Origin: Candidatus Poseidoniales archaeon
Lineage (GTDB): Archaea; Thermoplasmatota; Poseidoniia; Poseidoniales; Poseidoniaceae
Reading direction: 5' to 3'
Length of the DNA stretch: 64,000 bases
NCBI GenBank assembly: GCA_009887095.1
Contig: QXYC01000011.1
Coordinates: 1 to 64,000 of the forward strand
Made by a program: the position numbers and the translations under genes. Within the stretch, counting starts at the first letter, position 1; each line of letters opens with the position of its first letter. The notes below the pieces were generated by a model that had not been told where the DNA came from, did not search any database, and saw only the letters and a list, made by a program, of their open reading frames with translations. Positions 28,572-36,339 of the stretch are shown here, in pieces.

Positions 28572-28620
28572 CCAAATTCCCCGCTCAGCCCTGCACTACG
28601 TGGCCAGAAGCTCAGTCAGG

Positions 28621-28694
28621 CGGGCCTGACGGGGTTCGAACCCGCGACCATCGGATTAAAAGTCCGACGCTCTACCTGACTGAGCTACAGGCCC
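28621..28694 (-). tRNA. tRNA-Lys (anticodon TTT)
   Basis: Reading the minus strand from 28694, the acceptor GGGCCTG pairs with CAGGCCC. The D arm is GCTC..GAGC. The anticodon stem is TCGGA/TCCGA around the loop CTTTTAA (anticodon TTT). The T arm is GCGGG-TTCGAAC-CCCGT with one G-T pair. No intron is present and CCA is not encoded. It lies 49 bases upstream of rpoH on the same strand. Confidence 0.95.
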
Positions 28695-28735
28695 AATATT
28701 GCACCTTGGGCTTTCTGCCCGACTTACCAACTGTT

Positions 28736-28742
28736 CATATAG
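28736..28742 (-). promoter_or_regulatory. Likely TATA box of tRNA-Lys
   Basis: On the minus strand this reads CTATATG, about 42-48 bases before the mature tRNA 5' end, which would give a short 5' leader. I saw no TATA-like box in the 49 bases between the tRNA and rpoH, so the tRNA promoter may also feed the polymerase operon. Confidence 0.45.
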
Positions 28743-28860
28743 GTTGCGGCGGCGTACATTCGTCGAAAAATCGAGCACAGTCGATGGATTACAGCAAAAT
28801 ACCATCCTGTAAAAAGCCCGCACAAGGTCGGGGTCGCCCGATTTTCTTCGAGCGGATACC

Positions 28861-28866
28861 AATATA
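28861..28866 (+). promoter_or_regulatory. Possible TATA box of the HemK-biotin ligase gene
   Basis: AATATA (within CCAATATAGCC) lies about 35-40 bases upstream of the ATG at 28901, compatible with a very short leader. Bases 28695-28860 between tRNA-Lys and this box hold no gene that I can support. Confidence 0.4.
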
Positions 28867-28900
28867 GCCTCCTTGCATCTCGGAGAAATCGGGGCAAGGC

Positions 28901-30373
28901 ATGGAGGATGGCATCTTCGATTTGAGCGACTCCGAGGCCGAAATTTCTCGGCTCGAGCGCCCGGCCTCAACGCGGAATTGGACCACCCCCGATGGCGCCA
29001 TTTTGGAACTCATTGTCCCTGCCACGGTTTACCCGCCCCGTGAGGACACCGACCTCATGTGCCAAACGCTTCGATCGATTGGGCCTGGCAAAGGAAAACG
29101 CCTCCTTGAAATCGGGTGCGGATCGGGTGCGGCTTCGTTGTATGCCGCAAGCCTAGGCTACACCACCCGAGCCTGCGACATCAATCCATACGCCGTTGCT
29201 GCAACCCGCCAGAACGCAATGACATGGCGATACAACATAGACGCGTGCGAAGGTGGACCGGGCCCATCTGCTGATGGCGAGGTTGCCCAATGGGCCGGCA
29301 CTTCGCCTCACGACATGATCATCTGGAACCTCCCCTATCTTTCCCACGAGGCGGCTCAAGGAGACGTGCTTGGACCGCTGGAAGAAGCTGCGCTTTTGGA
29401 CACCGATCAAATTGGTTTGGTTTCGAGGCTGATGCGGCAAGTAAGGGAAAACCAACTCATCACCAAAAATGGCTTGATGTTGCTCCTTGTCAGCGGGAAT
29501 GAGCGGGGGCTGGAAACTGAAGGTCTGGCACATGCAAATGGCTTTGCGGCACGTTGCGTCGCCACCCACACCTTCGAGGACGGCGAAGAACTTCGAGTGG
29601 TTGCAGTTTGGAACCCCTATGCCCAATCGAACGTCCATGCCTTCGAATCAATTGATTCCACGAACCGCTTGGCGCTCGAAGAAGGGAGCAATGAAGGCGA
29701 TTTCTATTCCGCAAAACAACAGACTGCAGGTCGTGGCCGGCGTGGGCGAACATGGTCAAGCGAGGCACATTGCTTTGCAGGCTCGTGGTTGATTCGCACG
29801 GGCTCACCTGAACTCTCGCCTGGACTTTTGCAAATCATCGGCGGTTATGCTGCCCTGAAGGCAAACCAATCCATCGGCGTCCCCGTTGAGGCGATGGCCC
29901 TCAAGTGGCCGAATGATCTGTTCCTTCACGATGGACAGAACTTCGGAAAAGTGGCCGGCGTGTTGGTCGAGGGAAGAAGCAAAGGAGCCGCAGACAAAAT
30001 CGTCATCGGCATTGGTGCTAATTTTCTGCATGAAAAAGGCGAGAATCAACCCTTCCCAATCGCAGATTTATCCAAATGGATGGGGCCCAATGAGAGAGAG
30101 CATTACACTGCTGTTCTCCATGCCATCATCGCCTCATACTTTGAGCGTCTTGACGGCATTAAGCCGACCGATGTCGCGCACCTCACAATTCACTTGGAGC
30201 GTGCGTTGAAAGCCAGCACACAACTCCTTGGAGAACCCATCTATAGAAATGAATCATGGGTGATCGATGGCCTCACAGACAGTGGCAATTTACGCCTTGT
30301 GCACCCGCAGCATGGGACTGAGATTATTGCCGATGGCGAGGACCTTAATTGGCCGTTGATGATGAAGAATTAA
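28901..30373 (+). CDS. Fusion: HemK/Mtq2-like methyltransferase + biotin-protein ligase
   Basis: This is a 490-residue two-enzyme protein. Residues about 40-240 are a Rossmann methyltransferase: YPPREDTDLM, the SAM loop LLEIGCGSGAASLY, and NLPYL near 143 where release-factor glutamine methyltransferases have NPPY. Residues about 246-490 are a biotin-protein ligase: STNRLALEE, the biotinyl-AMP loop GRGRRGRTW (near 277), KWPNDLFL (near 335) and KVAGVLVEG, with a C-terminal SH3-like end. The ligase should charge the carrier protein encoded at 46239-46646. The methyltransferase half should modify a Gln or a related residue, perhaps in aRF1. I see no frameshift or internal start that would split it. 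It overlaps the convergent gene by 4 bases. Confidence 0.85.
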   Translation: MEDGIFDLSDSEAEISRLERPASTRNWTTPDGAILELIVPATVYPPREDTDLMCQTLRSIGPGKGKRLLEIGCGSGAASLYAASLGYTTRACDINPYAVAATRQNAMTWRYNIDACEGGPGPSADGEVAQWAGTSPHDMIIWNLPYLSHEAAQGDVLGPLEEAALLDTDQIGLVSRLMRQVRENQLITKNGLMLLLVSGNERGLETEGLAHANGFAARCVATHTFEDGEELRVVAVWNPYAQSNVHAFESIDSTNRLALEEGSNEGDFYSAKQQTAGRGRRGRTWSSEAHCFAGSWLIRTGSPELSPGLLQIIGGYAALKANQSIGVPVEAMALKWPNDLFLHDGQNFGKVAGVLVEGRSKGAADKIVIGIGANFLHEKGENQPFPIADLSKWMGPNEREHYTAVLHAIIASYFERLDGIKPTDVAHLTIHLERALKASTQLLGEPIYRNESWVIDGLTDSGNLRLVHPQHGTEIIADGEDLNWPLMMKN

Positions 30374-30861
30374 TCTTCTAATTCAGCATCCAACACTTCG
30401 TCGGAATCCATGGATCGCTTGTACGCACCAAACGCAATGCAAGCAGCACCGATCGGGTAGGGGATGAAATCAATCATTGTGTTCCGGTTGACATCCACGA
30501 ATGCTTCACCCTCGCCGCTTTCATAGCTCACTGTATAGGTGTAAAAACCGCCTTCTGTTGCAGTGAATGTGTATTCAAAATCCTCCCCTTCACCCGGCGA
30601 CCATGATTCATCGGCCACAGTCGCTCCGTCTTCTGAAAGAACGATGATGGTGATGGTGGCGTTTTTACCAGGCGAAAGTTCGAACGTCAAGGTGTCATCT
30701 TTGAGCATTGAAGCCCCGCTTTCGAGGGAAGGTGATGCCTCATCGAGGGACGTGCTAGCGGTCCATGCGTGCATGATGATACCGCCAACAAGGATGCTCA
30801 TGCCAACGAGCAAAAAAACATCGCTCATTTTCATGCTCGGAGCAGTGCCGCCACCAGCCAT
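30370..30861 (-). CDS. Small membrane protein with extracytoplasmic beta domain
   Basis: This 163-residue protein is not a family I recognise. A hydrophobic helix (VFLLVGMSILVGGIIMHAW, about residues 15-33) precedes a roughly 90-residue acidic beta-rich domain with TITIIVLSEDG and GGFYTYTVSY. A second hydrophobic segment (IPYPIGAACIAFGAY) and an acidic cytoplasmic end follow. The middle domain resembles small sandwich domains (emp24/GOLD-like or pre-peptidase C-terminal). The stop overlaps that of the convergent methyltransferase-ligase fusion. Confidence 0.6.
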   Translation of the reverse strand: MAGGGTAPSMKMSDVFLLVGMSILVGGIIMHAWTASTSLDEASPSLESGASMLKDDTLTFELSPGKNATITIIVLSEDGATVADESWSPGEGEDFEYTFTATEGGFYTYTVSYESGEGEAFVDVNRNTMIDFIPYPIGAACIAFGAYKRSMDSDEVLDAELED

Positions 30862-30898
30862 GATGACCCGTGATGGTTTCGTTTCAAGAACGTAGTGG

Positions 30899-31348
30899 TC
30901 AGCGTCGCCTTGGAGGTCGTTCCAAGGCGAGGCGTTCCCTCACAAGGCGGATCTTACCGCTGGAAGTTAAACTCATCAACGAAAGATCATTCAATGCTTC
31001 GGGCGAGTTGACAAGACTCCGAACCGCTTCGTACAACTCATGCGGCACTTCGAGAATGCCGTATCCGACACCGGCAACTGCTTCCTGATCACCTGAAAGG
31101 TGCTGTTCCGTTTCTACGGCCTGTTCGCTGCCATGGGCGTGAAAGTCCATCAGTCGGATTGGTTTTGCTTCGACAAGGTGGCCGAAAGCAGCCTCGATTG
31201 AGGTGTTGACATCTTTACGGGTTTGAAGATCCGAAGTAAAAGCAACGCCCAACCATCGTCGTTTGCCCCGAAGGGCTTTGGACAACCGCTTGGCCATGCG
31301 TTCACGAAAACCTTCTCCTTCAAGAGATTTGAGCGTCATAACGGCCAT
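30899..31348 (-). CDS. Hypothetical soluble protein
   Basis: This 149-residue protein is basic at both ends (RMAKRLSKALRGKRRW at the start, ERPPRRR at the end) and has a central alpha/beta part with WLGVAFTSDLQTR and RLMDFHAHG. I do not recognise it. There are two in-frame ATG codons (31348 and 31339). The first lies only 3 bases from the ATG of the divergent membrane-protein gene, so the two genes have no separate intergenic promoter. Confidence 0.5.
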   Translation of the reverse strand: MAVMTLKSLEGEGFRERMAKRLSKALRGKRRWLGVAFTSDLQTRKDVNTSIEAAFGHLVEAKPIRLMDFHAHGSEQAVETEQHLSGDQEAVAGVGYGILEVPHELYEAVRSLVNSPEALNDLSLMSLTSSGKIRLVRERLALERPPRRR

Positions 31349-31351
31349 AAA

Positions 31352-32728
31352 ATGAAAACAAGAGCGTTTCTGGTCTGTTCCGTGGAGACAGAGGAAGGCA
31401 ATGCAGAAGCGCTCGACGCCGATGCTGCCCGCTTGAATGAACTTGCATCCGTTGATGCATCCTTGGTAGGCCTCTTACGCACCCTTCTCTCGTTCAAAAC
31501 CCTCCCACATTTACTCGGCCTTGTTGTGTTTTCGAGTGTATTTTACGCCCTGGCAGACGGATCAGCAGGCTTTGCAGCAATTGGGTTTACATCCCTCGCA
31601 GTCGGTTATGCTGCCACGGCTGTCCTCTCCAACATCGAGGGCGTAAAATCGTGGACACTCTTGCAACCTTGGGGCGAAAACCGCCCAACACTCCAGAAGC
31701 GACTGTTGTTGAGTTCTCGGATTCTCGCCCTGCCGTTCGGCTTGGCCATCGCCTTCGCAGTGGCCTTCATTGCTCTGACGACTGAATCTGCCTCAGACTG
31801 GCTCGCCTTGGGGCTCGCAGGATTGTTTGTCCTTTGGGCCGTAGCACAAGGGCGCTCGTTTGCAGGATGGGCATCCTCCATCGCAGCACGCAAGAGTCCA
31901 CAGCCCGCTCCAAAATCTGGCAATGGATACGTGGCCTTAACCACCCTTTTTGGCATTGTAATCGCCTTTGGATTGGTTTGCATAACGGCCTATTCTTCCC
32001 TCCATGCGGCAAGCATCACCCTACAACCTAAAACAGTCGACATGGTTGTGTTCACAGGGATCGCCATCGCCGCATTTGTGCTGATGAACACCATCACATG
32101 GAAGGAACGAGGGCTTGCCATGGCCGACAAAGCTCTTCGCAGGTTCCATTTTCGATGGTCGTTGTTGATTCACCTGTTTGTCACATGGCATTTGCTCACC
32201 GTCTACCGCCACGCAGCAATGAATCCAGGCACCATCGAGGTGTACATCGAAGAGGTTGCTCTAATGATGTTCACGGTGTTCATGGGCATTTGGTCCCTCA
32301 CATCCCGGGGCTATGGCTCTGAACTCAAATTGCTCAATACGAATAATGCACTTCCATGGGGCCTCGCCTTTGGCTACGCGTACGCTGGAAGCGTTGCGAT
32401 GATCAGTTCGGTGGTTGAAGACTTCCAAACGGTGATGATGGTTGGCCACATGATCGCTTCGGCGACTGGAATTTGGATGCATCGTTCTGTGTTGAAGACC
32501 TTGCTTGTGCGCCATGATGAAACCATTGAGATTCAACGCATCGTCAAGGAGATCGAACCATCGGTAGGCGGTCTGGAGGCAACGCCGGAAAACGATACCG
32601 AACCTTCACCCGCACCGGCGGGCCAGGACGATTGGGATGGCGACTTGAACAACGATTGGGATGCGCCGAAGGACATTGGCCTCCAAGCAGAAGTTGAATG
32701 GGAAGACGTCATCAACATTGAGGACTAA
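31352..32728 (+). CDS. Multi-pass membrane protein with acidic C-terminal tail
   Basis: This protein has 458 residues from the ATG at 31352 (MKTRAFLVCS); the frame is open further upstream, but that would overlap the divergent gene. About ten hydrophobic helices occupy residues 50-390, some carrying histidines (for example LIHLFVTWHLLTVYRHA). The last 70 residues are acidic and Trp/Asp-rich (DDWDGDLNNDWD). I do not recognise a family; it is possibly a 7-to-10-helix sensor or transporter. Its stop overlaps the stop of the convergent FtsZ-family gene by 4 bases. Confidence 0.6.
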   Translation: MKTRAFLVCSVETEEGNAEALDADAARLNELASVDASLVGLLRTLLSFKTLPHLLGLVVFSSVFYALADGSAGFAAIGFTSLAVGYAATAVLSNIEGVKSWTLLQPWGENRPTLQKRLLLSSRILALPFGLAIAFAVAFIALTTESASDWLALGLAGLFVLWAVAQGRSFAGWASSIAARKSPQPAPKSGNGYVALTTLFGIVIAFGLVCITAYSSLHAASITLQPKTVDMVVFTGIAIAAFVLMNTITWKERGLAMADKALRRFHFRWSLLIHLFVTWHLLTVYRHAAMNPGTIEVYIEEVALMMFTVFMGIWSLTSRGYGSELKLLNTNNALPWGLAFGYAYAGSVAMISSVVEDFQTVMMVGHMIASATGIWMHRSVLKTLLVRHDETIEIQRIVKEIEPSVGGLEATPENDTEPSPAPAGQDDWDGDLNNDWDAPKDIGLQAEVEWEDVINIED

Positions 32729-33642
32729 TCGGAAGGCTTGATCCCTGCCAACAAGGTCACGACACGAATGGTGTCTTCGAGGTCTTCACTCACCCGAGCG
32801 CCAAGAATAACTTGAGCATCTGCATCGAGTGCGTCTGTGAAGATGTTTGCCACGGTATCCACTTGGCCAATCGTCATGCCCAGACCACCTTCAACTTGGA
32901 TTAAACAAGCGCTTGCACCACCCACATCCAAAGCCGACAGGGGAGCCATCATGGCCGACTGAAGAATCGACTCGGGGTCATCTGGACGCCCCGTGCCCAC
33001 AAGCATGGTTGCTTCGCCTTCTTGGTCCACAATGGCACGAAGGTCCATCAAATCCAAATTGATTAAGCCCATTCGCATCAAGGTGCGAACAAGCCCATCG
33101 ACGAGATCTTCAATCCACTCGGCACCCATTTGCCAATTTTGGCCCTGTTGCCTCGCTTGGCGGGCCAAACGGTCAAGCGACAAACGAACGGTTACATGGG
33201 CAACATGCTGAAGGCGTTCAAGACCAGACGTTGCAATTTCGGTGCGGGTTTCCTGCACTTCGAACGGCATGGCTGCCACGGCGAGCACCAGCGCACCTGA
33301 TTGACGGGCCTGACGAGCGAATTCATGCGCTGCACCGGTCCCTGTCCCACCGCCCAAACCAGTCAGCAAGATCACCAATTCAACTGGTTCAAGAATGGTG
33401 TTGGCAAGCGCTGTATAGCCCCGCATGCGTTGTTCAGCGAGGGGAGGAAGTGCAGCACAGCCCACCGAATCTAGGGTGTGACCGAGCCGGAGAACATGCG
33501 CACTTCCTGCGTCGACGAAACTTTCGTCATCGGCATCGATGAGCAGCACATCAGTCTCACTCGAGCAACGCTTTTTTGCGCCCTTGGCCCAAGCACAACC
33601 AAGTCCACCAACCCCTGCGATGAGGATTTGGTCTGCATCCAT
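32725..33642 (-). CDS. ftsZ: FtsZ-family tubulin homologue (short form)
   Basis: This 305-residue GTPase has the tubulin/FtsZ signature GGGTGTG at residues 97-103, the N-terminal ILIAGVGGLG nucleotide loop, and the T7-loop acids NLDLMD (Asn195, Asp197, Asp200) needed for GTP hydrolysis between subunits. The C-terminal sheet ends RVVTLLAGI, and the protein stops there, so the long linker and conserved peptide that tether FtsZ to membrane partners are absent. It may be the division FtsZ or a paralogue (FtsZ-like or CetZ-like). The ATG at 33642 follows GAAGG by 7 bases. A longer frame to 33738 would overlap the TPR gene and has no counterpart in the family. Confidence 0.82.
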   Translation of the reverse strand: MDADQILIAGVGGLGCAWAKGAKKRCSSETDVLLIDADDESFVDAGSAHVLRLGHTLDSVGCAALPPLAEQRMRGYTALANTILEPVELVILLTGLGGGTGTGAAHEFARQARQSGALVLAVAAMPFEVQETRTEIATSGLERLQHVAHVTVRLSLDRLARQARQQGQNWQMGAEWIEDLVDGLVRTLMRMGLINLDLMDLRAIVDQEGEATMLVGTGRPDDPESILQSAMMAPLSALDVGGASACLIQVEGGLGMTIGQVDTVANIFTDALDADAQVILGARVSEDLEDTIRVVTLLAGIKPSD

Positions 33643-33695
33643 GACATGGCCTTCACACGATGCCAAATGAACTTTGGCGATAGGGGCGACGAGGT

Positions 33696-33989
33696 TCACA
33701 CATAGCGCAGGTAACGGCGTCGAGCATCTCGGGCCCACGCATTATCTGGCTCGATGGCTAAAACTCGGTCGTAGTATTCGATGGCCGTCTCAAATTCAGA
33801 GAGGTGTCGCCCGTAGAGATGCCCGAGGTTTGACAGAACAGGAATGCACGACTCATCTGCCTCAAGCATCGAAAGCAGCAATCGCTCGGCTGCTCCCAGA
33901 TCGTTTCGGAGCATCATCTCTTCTGCATTGTCGAGTTGCTCGAGTTGCTCCGTGGACAAATCATATGTGTTTTCAAAATTCGTCGACAT
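33696..33989 (-). CDS. TPR-repeat protein
   Basis: This 97-residue helical protein has two tetratricopeptide-type units: LDNAEEMMLRNDLGAAERLLLSMLEADE, and LSNLGHLYG..SEFETAIEYYDRVLAIEPDN with the W/L/G/Y/A/P pattern of the motif. It lies 53 bases upstream of the FtsZ-family gene on the same strand. A role as an adaptor for division or the cytoskeleton is possible, but only position suggests it. Confidence 0.72.
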   Translation of the reverse strand: MSTNFENTYDLSTEQLEQLDNAEEMMLRNDLGAAERLLLSMLEADESCIPVLSNLGHLYGRHLSEFETAIEYYDRVLAIEPDNAWARDARRRYLRYV

Positions 33990-34171
33990 GGGCTCACTAA
34001 CCTACACCCTGCGCACCCCCTCAAAGAACCCTTCTGCTTCTTGATTGGGCGAAACGACATTGTGCGCAACATGGAAAATACGGCGGCGGAAGCCCACCTT
34101 GATAAATCAGTAATTTTTTTGACAAAAAACGGCACACTGCAAGGCACTGAACCAAGGATTCCACTGGTAAT

Positions 34172-34179
34172 GTTTAAGG
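34172..34179 (+). promoter_or_regulatory. Possible TATA-like box of the Rieske/cytochrome b operon
   Basis: GTTTAAGG lies about 38-45 bases before the ATG at 34217. It is the only AT-rich element at a fitting distance in the 227-base divergent gap (33990-34216). A run of seven T at about 34112-34118 is also present, but no small ORF there is convincing. Confidence 0.25.
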
Positions 34180-34216
34180 GGCCCACACGGGTCGGTTCAA
34201 TCACTTGGGTGAGGCT

Positions 34217-35035
34217 ATGCTACGCGGGTCAATTTCTTCACGGACCGGACTGGTTGCCGGGCTCATCCTTTTGTTGCTCTTGCCGGGGCTTGTTACCTCC
34301 TATCATACGGGCATCGGCGGCGAACAAAGCAACGCCGGTGAAACGATTGATGATGTGGCCAAGGAAGGCTGTTTGTGCCACAACGGAGCATCGGACAATT
34401 CAGTTCAAGTCATCCTTGATGATGTGCCTTACGGATGGGTCGGCGGTGAAACTTACACCATGACGCTCCAGTTAATCGGCGGACCAAGCGCCACTGGCAC
34501 GTACACTGCTGGCTTTGCAATGCGAGTCTCCACGGGTGTGCTCGGCGGCGAAGAAGTCCAAAACTGGGAAGAAGACCCAACATCCCTCACTCACACCGAA
34601 GCCTCATCCGTTGGAGCCGAACGCCATTGGGTCATCACCTGGCAAGCACCAGCAACCGGCGAAGGCACCGTGAACTTCTGGATCACCGGCAACTCAGTCA
34701 ACGGCGACCAACTCCCCGGTGTAGAGGACAAGTGGAATCAACTCCTCTTCGCCCTCCCTGAAGGCGACGATACAACCGATGCTCTTGGCACCCGAACCCT
34801 GTTCGCCGGCGACGGAAACGTCAGCCCTCCTGAACCAAGCCACCACGGCGTTGACCTCCATCACATGGGAGCAAAACTCCGAGCACACTGGCTTGGTTTG
34901 CTTGGATTCGGTGCGGTGCTTGCAGTGGTTGCCTTCGCTGGATTCCTGCTCCGATACAGCTTCTCCACTTCCTACAAGGGTCGAAGTAACCAACTGAGGC
35001 TTCGGTACAAACTAATGCGCAGAGGTGACCAGTGA
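34217..35035 (+). CDS. Membrane-anchored protein with CxCH motif, reeler/choice-of-anchor V-like
   Basis: This 272-residue protein starts at the ATG at 34217, preceded by GGTGAGG. It has a signal peptide (GLVAGLILLLLLPGLVTS). The exported domain starts with EGCLCHNGASD, contains GETYTMTLQL and a VITWQAPATGEGTVNFWITGN stretch, and resembles the choice-of-anchor V/reelin-like domain, whose members usually have CxxCH for covalent haem. Here the spacing is CxCH. A membrane helix (LGLLGFGAVLAVVAFAGFLL) and a basic cytoplasmic end follow. It leads the Rieske/cytochrome b operon and overlaps the next gene (TGATG), so it may be an extracytoplasmic subunit or electron acceptor. That is inference. Confidence 0.7.
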   Translation: MLRGSISSRTGLVAGLILLLLLPGLVTSYHTGIGGEQSNAGETIDDVAKEGCLCHNGASDNSVQVILDDVPYGWVGGETYTMTLQLIGGPSATGTYTAGFAMRVSTGVLGGEEVQNWEEDPTSLTHTEASSVGAERHWVITWQAPATGEGTVNFWITGNSVNGDQLPGVEDKWNQLLFALPEGDDTTDALGTRTLFAGDGNVSPPEPSHHGVDLHHMGAKLRAHWLGLLGFGAVLAVVAFAGFLLRYSFSTSYKGRSNQLRLRYKLMRRGDQ

Positions 35036-35478
35036 TGGACGATACAATTTCCACCCTTCTCCGAGGCGTAGCAAAAGGCACCATCAGTGTGGATGATGCC
35101 CGCAAGGCGCTCGAGAACGCTTCGCTCACCGAAGAAGAAATGGAATCCGCCATCGATCATGGCGTGTTCAACATCGCTGAACCGGGCACCATCGTCAGCG
35201 CCTCACTCGCGCCGTCTGGAGGCTCATACCTCACCATGCTGTTCTTCGTATGGGGTATCTTCTGGTCGTGCTATTGGGTCTTTTCAATGATTTATGGTCT
35301 TGCCAAAGGATGGGACCAACAACAACTCGCCTACCACCTTGCGCTCATGCTCGTCACCTTGTGCATGATGGGCATGGTTTACCTCAAATTCGTCTTGCCT
35401 GACACCATCATCGTCAAGCACGCTCAGAACAAGTTTGTTCCTGAGCACACCAAAGATTGGAAGGAGTACAAGTGGTGA
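35035..35478 (+). CDS. Small two-helix membrane subunit of the Rieske/cytochrome b operon
   Basis: This protein has 147 residues from the ATG at 35035, which overlaps the previous stop and has AGAGGTGA just upstream. A helical soluble head (DDARKALENASLTEEEMESAI) precedes two hydrophobic helices (YLTMLFFVWGIFWSCYWVFSMI and LALMLVTLCMMGMVYLKFVL) and a charged end (HTKDWKEYKW). There is no haem or Fe-S motif. I do not recognise a family. Tight packing with the Rieske gene (6-base gap) suggests a structural subunit of the same complex. Confidence 0.65.
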   Translation: MDDTISTLLRGVAKGTISVDDARKALENASLTEEEMESAIDHGVFNIAEPGTIVSASLAPSGGSYLTMLFFVWGIFWSCYWVFSMIYGLAKGWDQQQLAYHLALMLVTLCMMGMVYLKFVLPDTIIVKHAQNKFVPEHTKDWKEYKW

Positions 35479-35484
35479 TCCATC

Positions 35485-36330
35485 ATGGCACGTGAATACG
35501 ACCTCAAACCAGCACCAAGCGATGCAGCTTCGGTGGCCGAAGCCAGCGGCTCGTTCATCAACCGACGCCAATTCCTCCGCTATGGATTCAACACCGCAAC
35601 TGGTGTGTTCGCCGCATCTCTTGGCGTTCTTGGATTCGCAGCGATTCTTTTGCCACCTGGCGGCAGCACTGGGGGCGACCTCGGCGTAGTGTTCTGGGCA
35701 AAGGGCCGAGAAGACGAAGCATGGTACGGCGCAAAGCATCTGCAACTCATGACGAAGACTGACTTTGTCGAGGAAGCAGCAAAATCCAACACAGGAACCG
35801 CCGGAGCTTCCGGCATTTGGAACGGCGTTCCTGTCGTGGTCAATTACGTCAACCACTCCGAAAACAAAAACACTCCTGAATCAAGCGGACTTGCTCGCTT
35901 CCAATTCATGGAAGGCGTTGACGAGACTGGAAAAACGATTGGTCACTTCGAAGACTTGAGCGACCAAGACCCCCGTATCTTCCCATCCGAAGACCTTGTC
36001 ATGATTTTTGGCCGGTGCACACACTTGTGCTGCATCCCAGGATGGCAACTCGTCTCGAACTCGTTCACTGAAGACTCGTGGACGCCCGGCGGCGGTGACG
36101 ATGGCGGAACCAAACTGTTCTGCATCTGTCACTCATCCCGATTCGACCCAACGGCTCTGGAAATGAACACCAACCGAAACCGCTCAAATGGTGCGACATT
36201 CAATTACGCAGGAATCCGCAAGGCAGGTGGCCCTGCTCCAGTCGGTCTCCCACTGATCCCAATACAACTCAACGGTGATGTCATCGAAGGCATCACTGAC
36301 TACATCGATTGGTACACATACTGCGACTGA
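35485..36330 (+). CDS. Rieske [2Fe-2S] protein of a cytochrome bc-type complex
   Basis: This 281-residue protein has an N-terminal RRQFLRYG (twin-Arg-like) before a membrane anchor (about residues 38-58). Box I is CTHLCC (Cys178, His180, Cys183), and box II is CICHSS (Cys213, Cys215, His216). Both cluster ligands and both disulfide cysteines are present. The usual Gly in box I (CTHLGC) is Cys182 here. The protein passes electrons from quinol at the cytochrome b Qo site to an external acceptor. An insertion of about 100 residues before box I is longer than in b6f-type Rieske proteins. It is followed 9 bases later by the cytochrome b gene. Confidence 0.93.
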   Translation: MAREYDLKPAPSDAASVAEASGSFINRRQFLRYGFNTATGVFAASLGVLGFAAILLPPGGSTGGDLGVVFWAKGREDEAWYGAKHLQLMTKTDFVEEAAKSNTGTAGASGIWNGVPVVVNYVNHSENKNTPESSGLARFQFMEGVDETGKTIGHFEDLSDQDPRIFPSEDLVMIFGRCTHLCCIPGWQLVSNSFTEDSWTPGGGDDGGTKLFCICHSSRFDPTALEMNTNRNRSNGATFNYAGIRKAGGPAPVGLPLIPIQLNGDVIEGITDYIDWYTYCD

Positions 36331-36339
36331 GGTGATACA

